Below are positions 8,071-17,234 of a DNA stretch of 64,000 bases, in pieces (position 1 is the first letter of the stretch; each line of letters begins with the position of its first letter). The notes under the pieces were generated by a model, which did not search any database, was not told where the DNA came from, and saw only the letters and a list, made by a program, of their open reading frames with translations. Both the position numbers and the translations under genes were made by a program. This DNA is from JACRCT01 sp049841135 (GTDB taxonomy: Bacteria > Myxococcota > Myxococcia > Myxococcales > UBA5297). The DNA is taken from contig JASGHK010000005.1 of NCBI GenBank assembly GCA_049841135.1, positions 1,674,001 to 1,738,000 on the forward strand. Reading direction: 5' to 3'.

Positions 8071-8337
8071 CTACTCCTTGGCATTCGGGCCCTTGCGGCG
8101 GAAGCAGACCCAGCCAGTGGAGAGCGCGGCCGCGGCCAGCAACCCCGTGCCCAGCTGTCTGCCCAAGGGCAAGCCCCAGGAGAGCCCGCCGTCCGGGCCG
8201 CCGTCGGTCGCAGCAGGGGTGGTCTGTGGACGCGGAGGTTGCCGACGGCCGAAGCATAGGTCGGCGCGTGCCTCGCCGCCGCCGACCAGGAGCGCTCCCG
8301 CGGCGCCGAGCGCCAGCAAGAGGCGAGAGCGATTCAA
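8071..8337 (-). CDS. Exported protein with C-terminal membrane anchor, paralogue B
   Basis: 88 residues: signal peptide ending GGGEARA, then DLCFGRRQPP, a short Pro/Thr/Asp linker, and a C-terminal hydrophobic helix GTGLLAAAALSTGWVCFRRKG followed by a basic tail. Its ATG overlaps the stop of paralogue A (four-base ATGA overlap at 8334-8337), so the two are translationally coupled. They share the D-(L/M)-C-F-G start of the mature part, GGLSW, and the C-terminal helix with its Cys. The tail resembles a membrane-retention or sorting signal; no known family is recognised. Confidence 0.7.
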   Translation of the reverse strand: MNRSRLLLALGAAGALLVGGGEARADLCFGRRQPPRPQTTPAATDGGPDGGLSWGLPLGRQLGTGLLAAAALSTGWVCFRRKGPNAKE

Positions 8338-8597
8338 CCCTCGTCCTTGCCCTTGCGGCGGAAGCAGACCCAGCCCGTGGAGAGCACGGCCGCGGCCAGC
8401 AAGCCGGTGCCGAGCTGCTTGGTGGCTGGAGAGTTCCAGGACAGGCCGCCGTCATTGGCGGGGGCGCCTGCGTCCGGCGCGTAGATCGGCGGAGGGCGCG
8501 GACCGCCGAAGCACATGTCGGCGCGAGCCTCGGCAGCGCCCAGCAGGAGGAAAGCAGCAGCCAGCGCGGGAAGAGAGAGACGGGGCAGCAACTTCAT
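8334..8597 (-). CDS. Exported protein with C-terminal membrane anchor, paralogue A
   Basis: ATG at 8597 gives MKLLPRLSLPALAAAFLLLG and a signal peptidase I site after AEARA. The mature protein begins DMCFGGPRPPP, has a short acidic linker, GGLSW, and a C-terminal helix GTGLLAAAVLSTGWVCFRRK. Conserved Cys residues at both ends of a 55-residue mature chain suggest a disulfide or metal site at the membrane surface. It is upstream of and overlaps its tandem paralogue. The in-frame ATG at 8672 would precede an uninterrupted basic stretch and is less likely. Confidence 0.7.
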   Translation of the reverse strand: MKLLPRLSLPALAAAFLLLGAAEARADMCFGGPRPPPIYAPDAGAPANDGGLSWNSPATKQLGTGLLAAAVLSTGWVCFRRKGKDEG

Positions 8598-8675
8598 TTC
8601 AGCTCCAGCGTATCGGCCCTTTGGGAATCGCGATGGGCGCCAGTCTATCTCTCGCGCGCTGGCGGGAGCCAATCG

Positions 8676-9279
8676 CTACGGGAGGAGGCAGAGGACGTTG
8701 AGGGTGGTGGCGCAGCCCCAATGCAGCAGCCAGGCGGGCAGGACGGTCGAGTGCCGGTGCGCGAGCACGCCCAGCACGAGGCCGCTGCAGGCGCTCAGGG
8801 CGATCTCGATCGGCGGCTTGCCGGCATGGGCCGCGACGAACGGGACGAGCTGCAGCAGCACGGAGCCCCAGCCGAGGACCGGGCGCGTCCCGAGGCTGCA
8901 GGAGACCGCGGAAGAGGAACTCCCAAGCGAAGCCGTAGACGGCGAAGGCAAGCGAAGCCGGCATGAGGAGCCAGGGCGTCTCTCGCGCGAAGGAGTAGGT
9001 CGGGTAGACGGCGCGGATGGCGGGATCGCGGGAGAGCCAGACCAGCAGCGGCAGCGCGACCAGGTAGAGGACGCCGACGTCCCTGAGCCAGCGGCGCGGG
9101 TCGCCGAGCGCGATGCCGAGCTCCCGTGGGCGAAGGCCCGCCACGAGCCGCACGACGATCAGCGGCGCCGCGAAGAGCGCCAGCGTCTGCAGAGCGGCGA
9201 AGACGAAGAGCTGGAGCCGTGGCGAGCACTCGGGCAGCGGCAGGAGCCTCGCCGTGGCGAGGGCCGCCAGGCCGACCAC
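8676..9279 (-). CDS. CPBP family intramembrane metalloprotease (frameshifted)
   Basis: The protein has six hydrophobic segments and CAAX-protease/bacteriocin-processing motifs: WEFLFRG (a W-E variant of EExxxR), LVPFVAAHAGK (motif 2 with His) and LAHRHSTVLPAWLLHWG (motif 3 with His). The frame shifts at 8892-8898, where GAGGCTG appears for GAGCTG. One base removed gives FRGLLQLGTRPVLGWGS and a protein of about 200 residues ending LCLLP. Members act as abortive-infection or peptide-processing proteases. The first Glu of EE is replaced by Trp here. GTG at 9279 is the likely start. Confidence 0.75.
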
Positions 9280-9451
9280 CGCCGAGACGAAGGCCTGTCT
9301 CCGTGGAGATCGCCCAGAGCACGGCTGGAGCCTACCAGCAGGGTTGCCGGCCAGATGGCCGGCGATCCGCGGGCAAGGCTGCTGCGCGCTATCAGTGGTG
9401 TGCTCGGGCGCTCGAACGCGCGGCTCCGCGCGCTGCCGGCGAAAAAGAGGA

Positions 9452-9480
9452 GGCCCCTTCCCCGAGGAGAGGAAGGGGCC
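9452..9480 (-). terminator. Rho-independent terminator of glutamine synthetase gene
   Basis: A perfect 10-bp stem, GGCCCCTTCC / GGAAGGGGCC with a 9-nt loop, is followed on the reverse strand by TCCTCTTTTT. This is a classical intrinsic terminator 46 bp after the stop codon. Confidence 0.85.
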
Positions 9481-9485
9481 GAGAA

Positions 9486-9525
9486 CCCGAAGCCCGAAGC
9501 CCGAAGCCCGGAGCCCGGAGCCCGG
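9486..9525. repeat. Heptanucleotide tandem repeat
   Basis: Three CCCGAAG units followed by two CCCGGAG units and a partial unit, directly between the glnA stop codon and its terminator. A similar CCCGAAG/CCCGATCAG run lies near 2742-2775 after the SRAP gene. Confidence 0.8.
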
Positions 9526-10965
9526 TTAGAACTGGTTCCAGAGGTGCTGGTTGGTCACGTCGTGGTGGAAGCGGATCTCGCTGTTCTTGACCCGCGTGCC
9601 CAGTTCCCGCGGCGAGCGGTTGGCGGCGGCCCACTTCAGGTCCGAGTACTTGGCCTTGTTCTGCTCGCCCATCAGCTTGCCCACCCATTCGCCCTTGTCG
9701 AAGTGGCCAAGCGCGTCCTGGATGGTGCCGGACAGGAAGCGGTCGCGCCGGTCGCGCTGCTTGGGCGCGGCCGCCGGGTCGTACGGACCCTCGAGCGCGG
9801 TCTTGAAGAGCGTCAGAGTCGCCAGGTAGGGGTTGGCGTCCGGGCCCACCGAGCGGCACTCGATGCGCGCGCTCTTGGAGTTGCCGAGCGGGATGCGCAC
9901 CATCGCCGCGCGGTCGATGGCGCTGGTGCGGATCTGGTTGGGCGCCTCGTAGTGCGGGTCGAGCCGGCGGTAGGCGTTCACCGACGAGTTCAAGATGAGG
10001 CAGATCTGCTCGGCGCTGGTCAGGATGCGGTCGATGGCGCTCCAGCCGAACTCGCTGATGCCGTCCTGGCCGGCGGGGTCGTGGAAGAGGTTCTTGCCGT
10101 CCTTGGAGACCGACATGTTCATGTGCATGCCGCTGCCGTTGATGCCGGTGCGCGGCTTGGGCAGGAAGCTCGCGGTCAGGCCCATGCTCGCCGCCACCTG
10201 GCGGGCCGCCAGCTTGTAGAGCTGGATCTGGTCGGCCGCGGCCAGGGCGTCGGTGTAGCTGTAGTTGAGCTCGAACTGGCTGGGGGCCACCTCGGGGTGG
10301 TCCTTCTCGTTCTCGAAGCCCAGCGCGCGCTGCGCCTCGGCCAGCCGGTCGATGAAGATCTTGAGCGGCGCGGTGGGCAGCGCGTGGAAGTAGCCGCCCT
10401 CGCTGACGAACTGGAAGCCCTTGGCGGCGTCGAACTCCTGCTCGGCGTTGAGGCCCTGGAAGAGGAAGCCTTCGACCTCCGGCGCCAGGTTGGTCTGCAT
10501 GCCCTTCTGCCGCAGGCCCTCGTTGAAGCGCCTGAGCGCCGAGCGGACGTCGGCCGAGTAGTCCGAGCCGTCGCGGTCCTTGATGAGGCCGAAGACCATG
10601 ACCTTGCCGGCGCCGAAGACGTCGCTGGGCAGCCAGCGGAAGGTGCCCCAGTCGACCGCCAGTCGCAGGTCGGACTCGCGCTGCGCCGAGAAGCCGCGGA
10701 TGGACGAGCCGTCGAAGGTTAGGTTGTCGTGGGAGCGGATGAGGAACTTCTTGTCGTAGTCCAGCATGTGGAAGCGGCCCTCGATGTCGGTGAAGCACAC
10801 CGTCACCGCCTTGAGCTGCTTCTCGTCCGTCAGGTACTTCAGGTAGTGGTCCTGCAGCTCGCCCTCGCCCGGGCGCGCGAGCATCTTCTGCTTGGCGCCC
10901 AGGTTGAGTTCCTCGAGCTCGTCGTAGGGGATTTCCTTGAAGTTCCTGATTCGAATCTCGTTCAC
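9526..10965 (-). CDS. glnA: Glutamine synthetase (class I-like)
   Basis: 479 residues. Type I glutamine synthetase motifs are present: FDGSSIRGF near residue 98, SEGGYF, NGSGMHMNMS (ATP/Glu site), RIPLGNSKSARIECRS and DANPYL. The enzyme makes glutamine from glutamate, ammonia and ATP. The start is the GTG at 10965 after GGAGGA; the in-frame extension to 11067 is unlikely. The usual adenylylation loop (NLYDLPPEE) is not visible; the C-terminal region has AKYSDLKWAAANRSPRELGT instead, so it may escape GlnE control or be a diverged paralogue. It is monocistronic with its own terminator. Confidence 0.92.
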   Translation of the reverse strand: MNEIRIRNFKEIPYDELEELNLGAKQKMLARPGEGELQDHYLKYLTDEKQLKAVTVCFTDIEGRFHMLDYDKKFLIRSHDNLTFDGSSIRGFSAQRESDLRLAVDWGTFRWLPSDVFGAGKVMVFGLIKDRDGSDYSADVRSALRRFNEGLRQKGMQTNLAPEVEGFLFQGLNAEQEFDAAKGFQFVSEGGYFHALPTAPLKIFIDRLAEAQRALGFENEKDHPEVAPSQFELNYSYTDALAAADQIQLYKLAARQVAASMGLTASFLPKPRTGINGSGMHMNMSVSKDGKNLFHDPAGQDGISEFGWSAIDRILTSAEQICLILNSSVNAYRRLDPHYEAPNQIRTSAIDRAAMVRIPLGNSKSARIECRSVGPDANPYLATLTLFKTALEGPYDPAAAPKQRDRRDRFLSGTIQDALGHFDKGEWVGKLMGEQNKAKYSDLKWAAANRSPRELGTRVKNSEIRFHHDVTNQHLWNQF

Positions 10966-11137
10966 GGCTCCTCCATCCACTGCGTCACGACTGCCGGGTG
11001 GGACTTCGAACTGCCATCTGGAACTGCCCTGCCGCTGCTGCGCATGCCCCGCCCCTGAACGAGGCATGCGGTACTGCTAAGACGGTCGCGCCGCAGCGCG
11101 CCATGGTTTTGGATGCTGCCGGGAGCGACTCGGACCG

Positions 11138-11668
11138 CTAGGCGACAGGGTTCTTCGCCATCAGCGCGGCCACTCCGGCCACGCCCTGGATCGCCTCGGC
11201 CTCCGACAGGCCCAGGCCCAGGCGCAGCTGGGAGAGGAACCTGGCCTCGGCCGCCTGGACGGTGCCGTCGGCGCAGGTCATGGAGGTCGCCAGGGCGAAG
11301 AGCATGCGCCGCTCGTCCTCGGTCTCGATCTGCATCAGCGCGCGGTCGAGGATGGGCTCGCGGCCCTTGGCCTGGATGGAGACGACGCTGGTGTTGATGA
11401 GGTCCACCAGCTCGCGGGTGAGGACCTTGTCGGTCCGCGGGAGCTTGAGCAGCGTCTGCATCTGGGCGACGGCCAGCTTCATCTCGCTGGCGGTGACCAC
11501 GTCGTCGGCGCTCATGGCCAGCGCGAGCACGTCGAGGACGGCCTTCTCCTTGGGGCTGGAGAGATCGAACTGCGGCGAGACTTGGACCTTGGCCTGCTGC
11601 CTGGGCTGCTTCGGGGTCTTGGACGACTGCTTCTTCCCGGCTGCCGGCTTCTTGGTCTTGGTCACCAT
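11138..11668 (-). CDS. TerB-like helical protein
   Basis: 176 residues. A Lys/Gln-rich disordered N-terminus of about 35 residues is followed by a helical domain with the TerB/DUF533 pattern: LDVLALAMSADDVVTASEMK and, in a second half, LFALATSMTCADGTVQAAE. The paired acidic turns (SADD..., CADG...) are typical metal-site positions of TerB-like folds. Family members have been linked to tellurite resistance and membrane-associated stress complexes; the specific role is unknown. ATG at 11668 follows GGAGGC. It is upstream of the leftward glnA but about 170 bp away. Confidence 0.65.
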   Translation of the reverse strand: MVTKTKKPAAGKKQSSKTPKQPRQQAKVQVSPQFDLSSPKEKAVLDVLALAMSADDVVTASEMKLAVAQMQTLLKLPRTDKVLTRELVDLINTSVVSIQAKGREPILDRALMQIETEDERRMLFALATSMTCADGTVQAAEARFLSQLRLGLGLSEAEAIQGVAGVAALMAKNPVA

Positions 11669-11776
11669 CGCTTTGCCTCCTCGCAACGGGGGAGAACATA
11701 GCGCGGAACAAGCGCTGGGGGGTCGTTTGTCGCCCGGGGCGCTCGAAGCGCCGGAGGGGCAGCGCTGCGAAGCCTT

Positions 11777-11817
11777 GGACGGCGTGGACGGTGTGGACGT
11801 CGTAGACGGAGTGGACC
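11777..11817. repeat. Nonanucleotide tandem repeat GGACGGTGT-like
   Basis: Four 9-nt units (GGACGGCGT, GGACGGTGT, GGACGTCGT, AGACGGAGT) and a partial fifth, between two leftward genes. The 9-nt period matches the unrelated CCCATAGGT repeat at 3.9 kb. Confidence 0.7.
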
Positions 11818-11836
11818 GCCCCGCCGGACCCGTCAG

Positions 11837-12622
11837 CTACGGGCCTGGCGTGGGCTCCGGTTTCGCGGAGGTCTTCTCCAACTTGCCCGGTGGGCCGACG
11901 GCAGTGTCGCTGACGGGCGGGCAGTTCGCGGGCGGCGTGCTCGGGGGCTTCCCGGCGGGCTTCTTCGCGAGCGGAGGTGGCGGCGTCGTGGCCACGGCGG
12001 TCGGCGTCGCCAGAGGCTGCGCGGGAACCGCCACGGGGAGCGCGGCGACGACGCGCGGCTCCTTGTCCTGGTCGGAGCTCGACCGGCCTTCACTCGTGGT
12101 GCGGCCCTCGCTCTTGGCGGTGGCCGTGGCGATCGCCGGCGGAGACGGGCGCCTCGCCGCCATCCCCAGGTCCCCGGCCATCTTCTCGTAACCGGCCAGC
12201 AGGTGGCTGCGGTCCTTCTCGGAGCGGTCCGCGAGCGCGTCCTTGTCTGCCGCCAGCTCGGAGACCCGCACCTTGAGCCGCTCGTTCTCGGCGAGCTGCG
12301 AGCGCGAGACCTCGTCCATGCAGATCTCGAGCACCGTGTCGTCGGGCGGCTTCTCGGGCAGCGGCTGCCCGCGGCTCCAGGCCTCGAGCGCCCGGCTCTG
12401 CCACCGGTAGTCGGCCTGGGCCACGCACTCCTGCGTCACGCGCGTCAGGCGATCGTCCGACCACTTGGGCTCCGGACGGCCGCAGGGTCCCAGCTCCTCT
12501 TTCGAAGAGAAGATCTGCTTCGTCTGGCGCACCCAGCAGCCGTCGCGCTGGACGACCTTCACCGACGTGCAGCCGGCCAGGAGGGAAACGGCGGTCATCG
12601 CGAACAGGATGAGTCGGCTCAA
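11837..12622 (-). CDS. Lipoprotein with coiled-coil and Pro/Thr-rich tail
   Basis: A TTG start at 12622, after GGGGGAGG, gives a lipoprotein signal ending LLAGCTS. The mature part begins VKVVQRDGCWVRQTKQ, has a Cys-containing domain (CGRPEPKW, ECVAQADYRW), then a predicted coiled coil (ENERLKVRVSELAADKDALA), and about 85 residues of Pro/Ala/Thr with Lys-Pro repeats. The layout suggests an outer-membrane-attached spacer reaching peptidoglycan. I recognise no family. The frame remains open upstream to 12796 without start-like features. Confidence 0.65.
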   Translation of the reverse strand: MSRLILFAMTAVSLLAGCTSVKVVQRDGCWVRQTKQIFSSKEELGPCGRPEPKWSDDRLTRVTQECVAQADYRWQSRALEAWSRGQPLPEKPPDDTVLEICMDEVSRSQLAENERLKVRVSELAADKDALADRSEKDRSHLLAGYEKMAGDLGMAARRPSPPAIATATAKSEGRTTSEGRSSSDQDKEPRVVAALPVAVPAQPLATPTAVATTPPPPLAKKPAGKPPSTPPANCPPVSDTAVGPPGKLEKTSAKPEPTPGP

Positions 12623-12930
12623 GGCCTCCCCCGTGAGGCCGGTCCGGCCCCGAACCCGCTGACGGTAGCCAGTGGGCTCCGGGGCCGGCAGGCCTCCCGG
12701 ACGCGAGCAGGGCTGAGGACCTCGCGGCCCTCCGGTCGAGAGGTCCGGGGACAAGCTCAGGACGCTGGGTAGAGCCCGGCTTCCACGCGCTTCCACGCCG
12801 GGGACAACCTCAGGAATTGGAGGAATCTGAGGCGCGCTGGGGATTCAGTCGGGCCAGTGCAGCGCTTCCCAAAACGCCGGTCTTGTTCGACCAACCTCGC
12901 GTGACCGCGACCGGGCAGGCGAAGAAAGGC
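12623..12930. other. Divergent intergenic region with a duplicated 17-mer
   Basis: Two copies of CCGGGGACAA(G/C)CTCAGG lie at 12745-12761 and 12798-12814, one mismatch apart. They resemble the GACAAGCTCAGG words of widespread REP-like palindromes. CTTCCACGC is doubled between them. No gene is visible in these 308 bases, which should contain the promoters of both flanking genes. Confidence 0.55.
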
Positions 12931-13488
12931 ATGGGCTGGCGAAAGCCGGAGGCAGGGGCGAGTGGCGTGGATTGGCGCGAGCCAGCGTTCATCCTCGCCA
13001 TGGGCGCGGTAATGGCCGGTGCGTCCTTCCTCTACTTCATCGCAGGACCGCTCCTTCTCCTGAGCCTGCTCTCAATGCCGCTGTCGCTGCTGACCCTGCT
13101 CGTCGCCGGAGTCGCGGAGTGGTGGTGGCCTTCGACTCGTGGCCGAAGAGTGCGGGCCAATGCCGCTGCGGTCGCCATCGCCGCGGTCGCCCTCTTCTTC
13201 GTGCCGCGCTTCGGATCCCAGCACTTGTACACGAGCATCGAGGAGCGGTTTGCCCCGGTGTCCGTCGCGCTGGAGGCCTACCGGTCCCGGAACGGTCGCT
13301 ACCCGACGAGCCTCGAAGAGCTGGTGCCCGACGACTTGGAGGAGATCCCAGGTTGCCCCGGCCCACTACTCGTCGAAGGCAGCCCCTACAAGGCGAGCCC
13401 GGACGGCTACACCATCGAATGCCACACGGGACTCATGCGCGGCTACGTCTATGAAGGCCGCTCGGGCCGCTGGTACGAGTGGGACTGA
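12931..13488 (+). CDS. Membrane protein with pseudopilin-like C-terminal domain
   Basis: About 185 residues. Three hydrophobic segments lie in the first half (about residues 21-45, 46-62, 76-92), then a periplasmic domain with FAPVSVALEAYRSRNGRYPT and SLEELVPDDL. That pattern (A-x-x-x-Y-R-x-x-x-G-x-Y-P) is typical of the region after the helix in GspG/type IV pilin-like proteins. No prepilin cleavage site is seen, so it is probably not a secreted pseudopilin. ATG at 12931 was chosen over 12817 because the upstream 38 residues look non-coding. Confidence 0.6.
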   Translation: MGWRKPEAGASGVDWREPAFILAMGAVMAGASFLYFIAGPLLLLSLLSMPLSLLTLLVAGVAEWWWPSTRGRRVRANAAAVAIAAVALFFVPRFGSQHLYTSIEERFAPVSVALEAYRSRNGRYPTSLEELVPDDLEEIPGCPGPLLVEGSPYKASPDGYTIECHTGLMRGYVYEGRSGRWYEWD

Positions 13489-13539
13489 CTGATGGGGCGG
13501 CTTCGCGCTCGAGCTTGCGGGCGGTCAGGTGCACTCGGT

Positions 13540-14935
13540 TCAAAGGCAAGTGCCAACGATCGCGAAGCGGGCTAGGCGCAACCCAGGGTCGAGGAGCGCC
13601 TCGAGCAGGACGGGGTCGATGGCGACTTCGGGCGGTACGGTCTCGGCGAGGACGAGGTCGGCCAGGCCGCGTGCCTTCTTCGGATCGCTGACGGACAGGC
13701 TTGCGAGGGCCTCCCAGAAGTGGCCATCCCGGCGCAACTGGGCAGCGGCGGCCGCCAGCTGGGCCCCGTAGTCCTCGCTCGTGCCTTGGGCGGCGAAGAG
13801 CTGGACGGCCAACGACAGGCGGGCCACGGCGCTCTCGGGGTGGTCGGCAACGATCTGTTGGGCGAGCTCCAGCCGGCTCTCGCCCGAAGCGGAGCACAGA
13901 CGCGCGAGCCTCGGCACGAGCGCCCGCGGGTCGTGCCGGAGCGCCTCCCCGTACTCGCGATCGATCTGCTGGACGAGCTCTGGCAGGCCGCTCGAGCGGG
14001 AAGCTCGTCCAAGCCGGGCAGCGAGCACGCGTGCCGCGACGACGTGGTACTCGGCGGGCGACAGCGGGCGCTCGACGAGCTTCCGAGCCGACTGCGACAG
14101 GGATCTCCACCGTGCGCTCCGGCCAGTCGGCGAAGTAGTTGCGGAACGCCAGGTTGGCCCGCAAATGCAGTGAGGCCGATTCCGAGGCAGGGAAGAGCTC
14201 GTCCCAGACGGTGCGGGGCGGTTGTCCCTCCGAGACTCGCCTCAGGAAGGCGCTGAATGGCTCCCCGCGTTCCCGCATCAGGAAGCTGACCCAGAACCAG
14301 GACGAGGCATAGCGAGCGTACTCGGCCTGATTGCTCAGAGTGTCGTGCTCCCACTCCCAGAGGGTTCCCAGAGGGATGAGGAAACCATCCCCGCGGACGA
14401 AATCGAGGGCGTCCCGGTTCGGACGCCCGAGGGTGGCCGAACGCCCATCGCTCGCGATCTCGATTTGATCGAAGACCTGGGAGAGTCCTTCGTCGAGCCA
14501 ACGGGGAGGAGATCGCAGGCCGCTGGCGCTCAGGTAGTGGGCGAACTCGTGCGCGAACACCTCGCCTCGGCCCTTCCGGGCAAAGGGGCCGATGCCCCGC
14601 GAGACCACGGCCACCATCGGGCTGCCTTGATGGGAGAACAACCCCGCGCGACCGAACGCGAAGACGTCCTTGCGCGGGAGGATCACCGGCAGCTTCCCCG
14701 CCGATGCGACTGGCAGCACCTCGAGCATCACGTAGCGGATTCGCTCGAATCGGACTGCCGCCTCCCTGGCCTCGGTCGAGTCGAGGTCGGTGAGGAGGTG
14801 CAGGTGGTCGGTCCAGACCTCGCGCCAGGGCTGGCCGCCTTCCGCCGGACAGAGGGGTACGCTCGCGCATCCCGCAAGCAGGCTCGAGGCGAAAGACGCA
14901 AGGGCACAGAGGGCGCGGCGCGGGTGGTCGGGCAT
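13540..14935 (-). CDS. Lipoprotein HExxH metallopeptidase-like protein (frameshifted)
   Basis: ATG at 14935 gives a lipoprotein signal ending SSLLAGCASV. Around residues 125-150 the sequence VFAHEFAHYLSASGLRSPP then RWLDEGLSQVF forms an HExxH zinc site with the downstream Glu of gluzincins (DEG). This matches the DUF1570-like layout of peptidases with a TPR tail. The frame shifts at 14077-14083: the reverse strand reads GAAGCTC. Correcting to GAGCTC gives VGSELVERPLSPAEYHVVAA and a helical tail ending FAIVGTCL. Length is 3n+1. Confidence 0.75.
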
Positions 14936-15074
14936 GGACGGGCAGACCTTGGATGGAGTGGCGTGGCGGATACTACGCTCGGGTCACCTGGAGTGAGGAG
15001 GTCTCGCCGAAGCGTCTGGCTCGACGCGTGTCCTCGCTGCTGTGCTCGAGCTCGCCAATGGCCCGAAGCCACCC

Positions 15075-15105
15075 TGCTGAAGATAGGTACGCTTTGACCG
15101 ACAAA
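15075..15105. repeat. Dispersed 30-nt intergenic element, copy A
   Basis: TGCTGAAGATAGGTACGCTT followed by TGACCGACAAA. It matches copies at 25887, 43511 and 49299. GAGGCCTGG follows 3' here and at copy B. Confidence 0.6.
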
Positions 15106-15127
15106 CCCTCGAGGCCTGGCTGGCATC

Positions 15128-15410
15128 TCACGCCGCTTCGCGCTTGAGCTTGCGCGTTCACCCAGAGCTGGGTCTTGCGCAGCGTCGCCGACTGCTCCAG
15201 GAGCTGGGCCACCTCGTCGTCGAACTTGGGCTCATTGAGGTAGAGGCGCTCGAGGCCGGCGAGGTTCTCGGAGCTGGCGATGGCCGCGGCGGCTTTGGCG
15301 CCGAGGCGGTTGTGGCCGAGCTCGAGGACGCGCAGCGACCGTGCGATCGGGCTCTGGCACAGGGCGAGGACGCCCTTGTCGCCGAGCGCGTTGTAGGGGA
15401 GGCGCTGCAC
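15128..15410 (-). pseudogene. Leucine-rich-repeat gene fragment
   Basis: The reverse strand encodes LRR units such as YNALGDKGVLALCQSP and LELGHNRLGAKAAAAIASSE, then LERLYLNEPKFDDEVAQLLE, as in LRR tails of TIGR02996-type myxobacterial proteins. It begins abruptly (stop codon just upstream in frame, GTG at 15410), with no N-terminal domain. The end needs one base removed from CAAGCTC to reach LKREAA and a stop at 15128. It is probably the remnant of a paralogue of the neighbouring 15582-17158 gene, or its detached C-terminal part. Confidence 0.55.
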
Positions 15411-15581
15411 CGCTGGGGCCGGTCAGAGGCGGCACAGGCCCCGTTGCGTCGGGCGGCCCGCCTCGGCCACCGACGGGCGAAGGACCTGCTCGAGGAGATC
15501 GCCGGCAGGCAGCCTCGCAGACGAGTCCGCGACGCACGGACGGGCCAAGCCCGCAGCTGATGGCAGCGCGCTCGGGCAGAG

Positions 15582-17158
15582 CTACGCCGCGCGGGGGAGG
15601 ACGAGCTTCGCGAGCCGGGTGAAGCGCTTGGCGGTCTTCTCGATCTCCTTCGCGTCCTCGGGCTTTTGCGGCTCCGCGAAGGAGAGCGAGGTGAGCGCGT
15701 CCGCCGGCAGGTTCTTGAGCGCCTCACAGATTCTGGTAGGCGCCGCCCACGGCTCCGACCGCCAACTCGCTCAGCTCGCCGTTCACGGGCTTGAAGACGA
15801 AGCGTCCGAGATCGACGACGTAGGTCTGGCCGCGCGCCTTCTCGCGCAGGTCCGTGTACCAGTGAGCGACGTCCCACGGCCGCAGCCAGCGGGCGGTGAT
15901 CTTCTGCAGGCGCTTGGCGAGCGGCGAGGCCCAGAGGTCCGAGCAGGCCGTGAAGCCCGAGTCGTGCATCGGCGGCGAGAGCTCGAGCTCGCGCAGGGCG
16001 GGCAACGCGGTCCCGGCGAGGAGCGGCTCCCAGATCGCCTTCGGGTAGCGCGGAGGATCGCGCTCGAACTTGGGCTCGTAGTTGGCGGCGTGCAGCACCT
16101 CCAGCCGCGCCCACGGCTCCTTCACGGTCACCACGCCCTCCAGCACCGCGCCGGGGACGTCGCGCAGCACGCGCAGGCCGCGCAGCACCGGCGAGGTCAC
16201 GATGCCGCGCACCGTCGCGTCCGCCGACTTGCCGCGCTGGCCGACGCTGAGCTTCGCGCACGGTCGCCCACAAGGGGCTCTCGAGCATCGCCGGGTCGAA
16301 CTTGTTGCCCTTGAGCTTGCAGGCGCCGAGGAAGCCGCGCTCGAAGCGCCAGTCTCCGGTCCCCTTGGCGAGCGGGCCGAGCCACTTCTCCGCATGGGCC
16401 TTGAGCAGCGCGGCCTCGCGCGCGACATCGTCGTCGGAGAGCGTCTCTCCGCGGTGGCGGCGGTACTGCAAGGTCATGAACTCGCCGCGCGGGTCGCTCT
16501 GCTCCAGGAGCCAGTCGGCGTAGACCTGCCTCGGGGCGTCGGCTTCGGGTTCGGCGGTGACGGCGCGGACGAGGTCGGACTCGGACAGCGCGGGCTTGCC
16601 ACCCCTCTTGGCCGGCGCGGCGGAGGCAGGCGTGACGAGGGTGGTGAGGCGCGCCAGGCCCGCGGGATCCTCGGGCTCGGGAGCCGGGGTGAACCGCTCC
16701 TCGAGCGAGGCCTTGAGGCCCGTCATCTGGCGGATCATCCACTCCGCCATCTCTGTCGCGCCGAAGACGAGGCGGTAGGAACCGAGCATCGCCTCCAGGC
16801 GCGCCGGGGTCCGCGGGTCCGCGTGGCGCTCACCGAGCTGCTCGAAGATGAGGCGCCAGGTGGGCTTGCCGGACTGCGCGGTGTAGCGGGGCTTGGCGAT
16901 CTGGGCGAGGAGCACGTTGGCGATCCGAGGGTCCGGCGCCGAAGCGACGAGCTTCTGCAGCGCAGCCAGGTGGGCTGCGGTGCTCTTGGCGGCGTTGACC
17001 GGGGCCGCGAGATCCTCGGACGAGAGCTTCTCGATGAGGTCCGCGAACGCGGGCGCGCGGCACTCTTGCCACTTCGAAAGCAGGTGGTCGGCGGCGCCGG
17101 CGCGGTCGCCGGACTGGAGGAGCGCTTCGACGCCTGCCCAGGTCTTCGTCTTGGCCAT
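15582..17158 (-). CDS. TIGR02996-domain protein (two frameshifts)
   Basis: ATG at 17158 starts MAKTKTWAGVEALLQSGDRA. Near residues 195-235 lies the TIGR02996 signature: AVTAEPEADAPRQVYADWLL then EQSDPRGEFMTLQ. This domain is a short N-terminal companion of LRR/repeat proteins in myxobacteria and planctomycetes. Two indels interrupt the reading: GAAGCTC at 16249-16255 (correct GAGCTC gives TVRELSVGQRGK) and GATTC at 15729-15733 (correct GATC gives YQICEALKNLPADAL). With both repaired the protein has about 525 residues and ends KLVLPRAA. Function unknown. Confidence 0.75.
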
Positions 17159-17234
17159 ATTTCCCCTCGGTGCGTCGAAGCTCCAGCGCTTGGAGGCCAG
17201 GCGTTGGCGGCAAGGACGTTGCGCTCGTCGTGGT

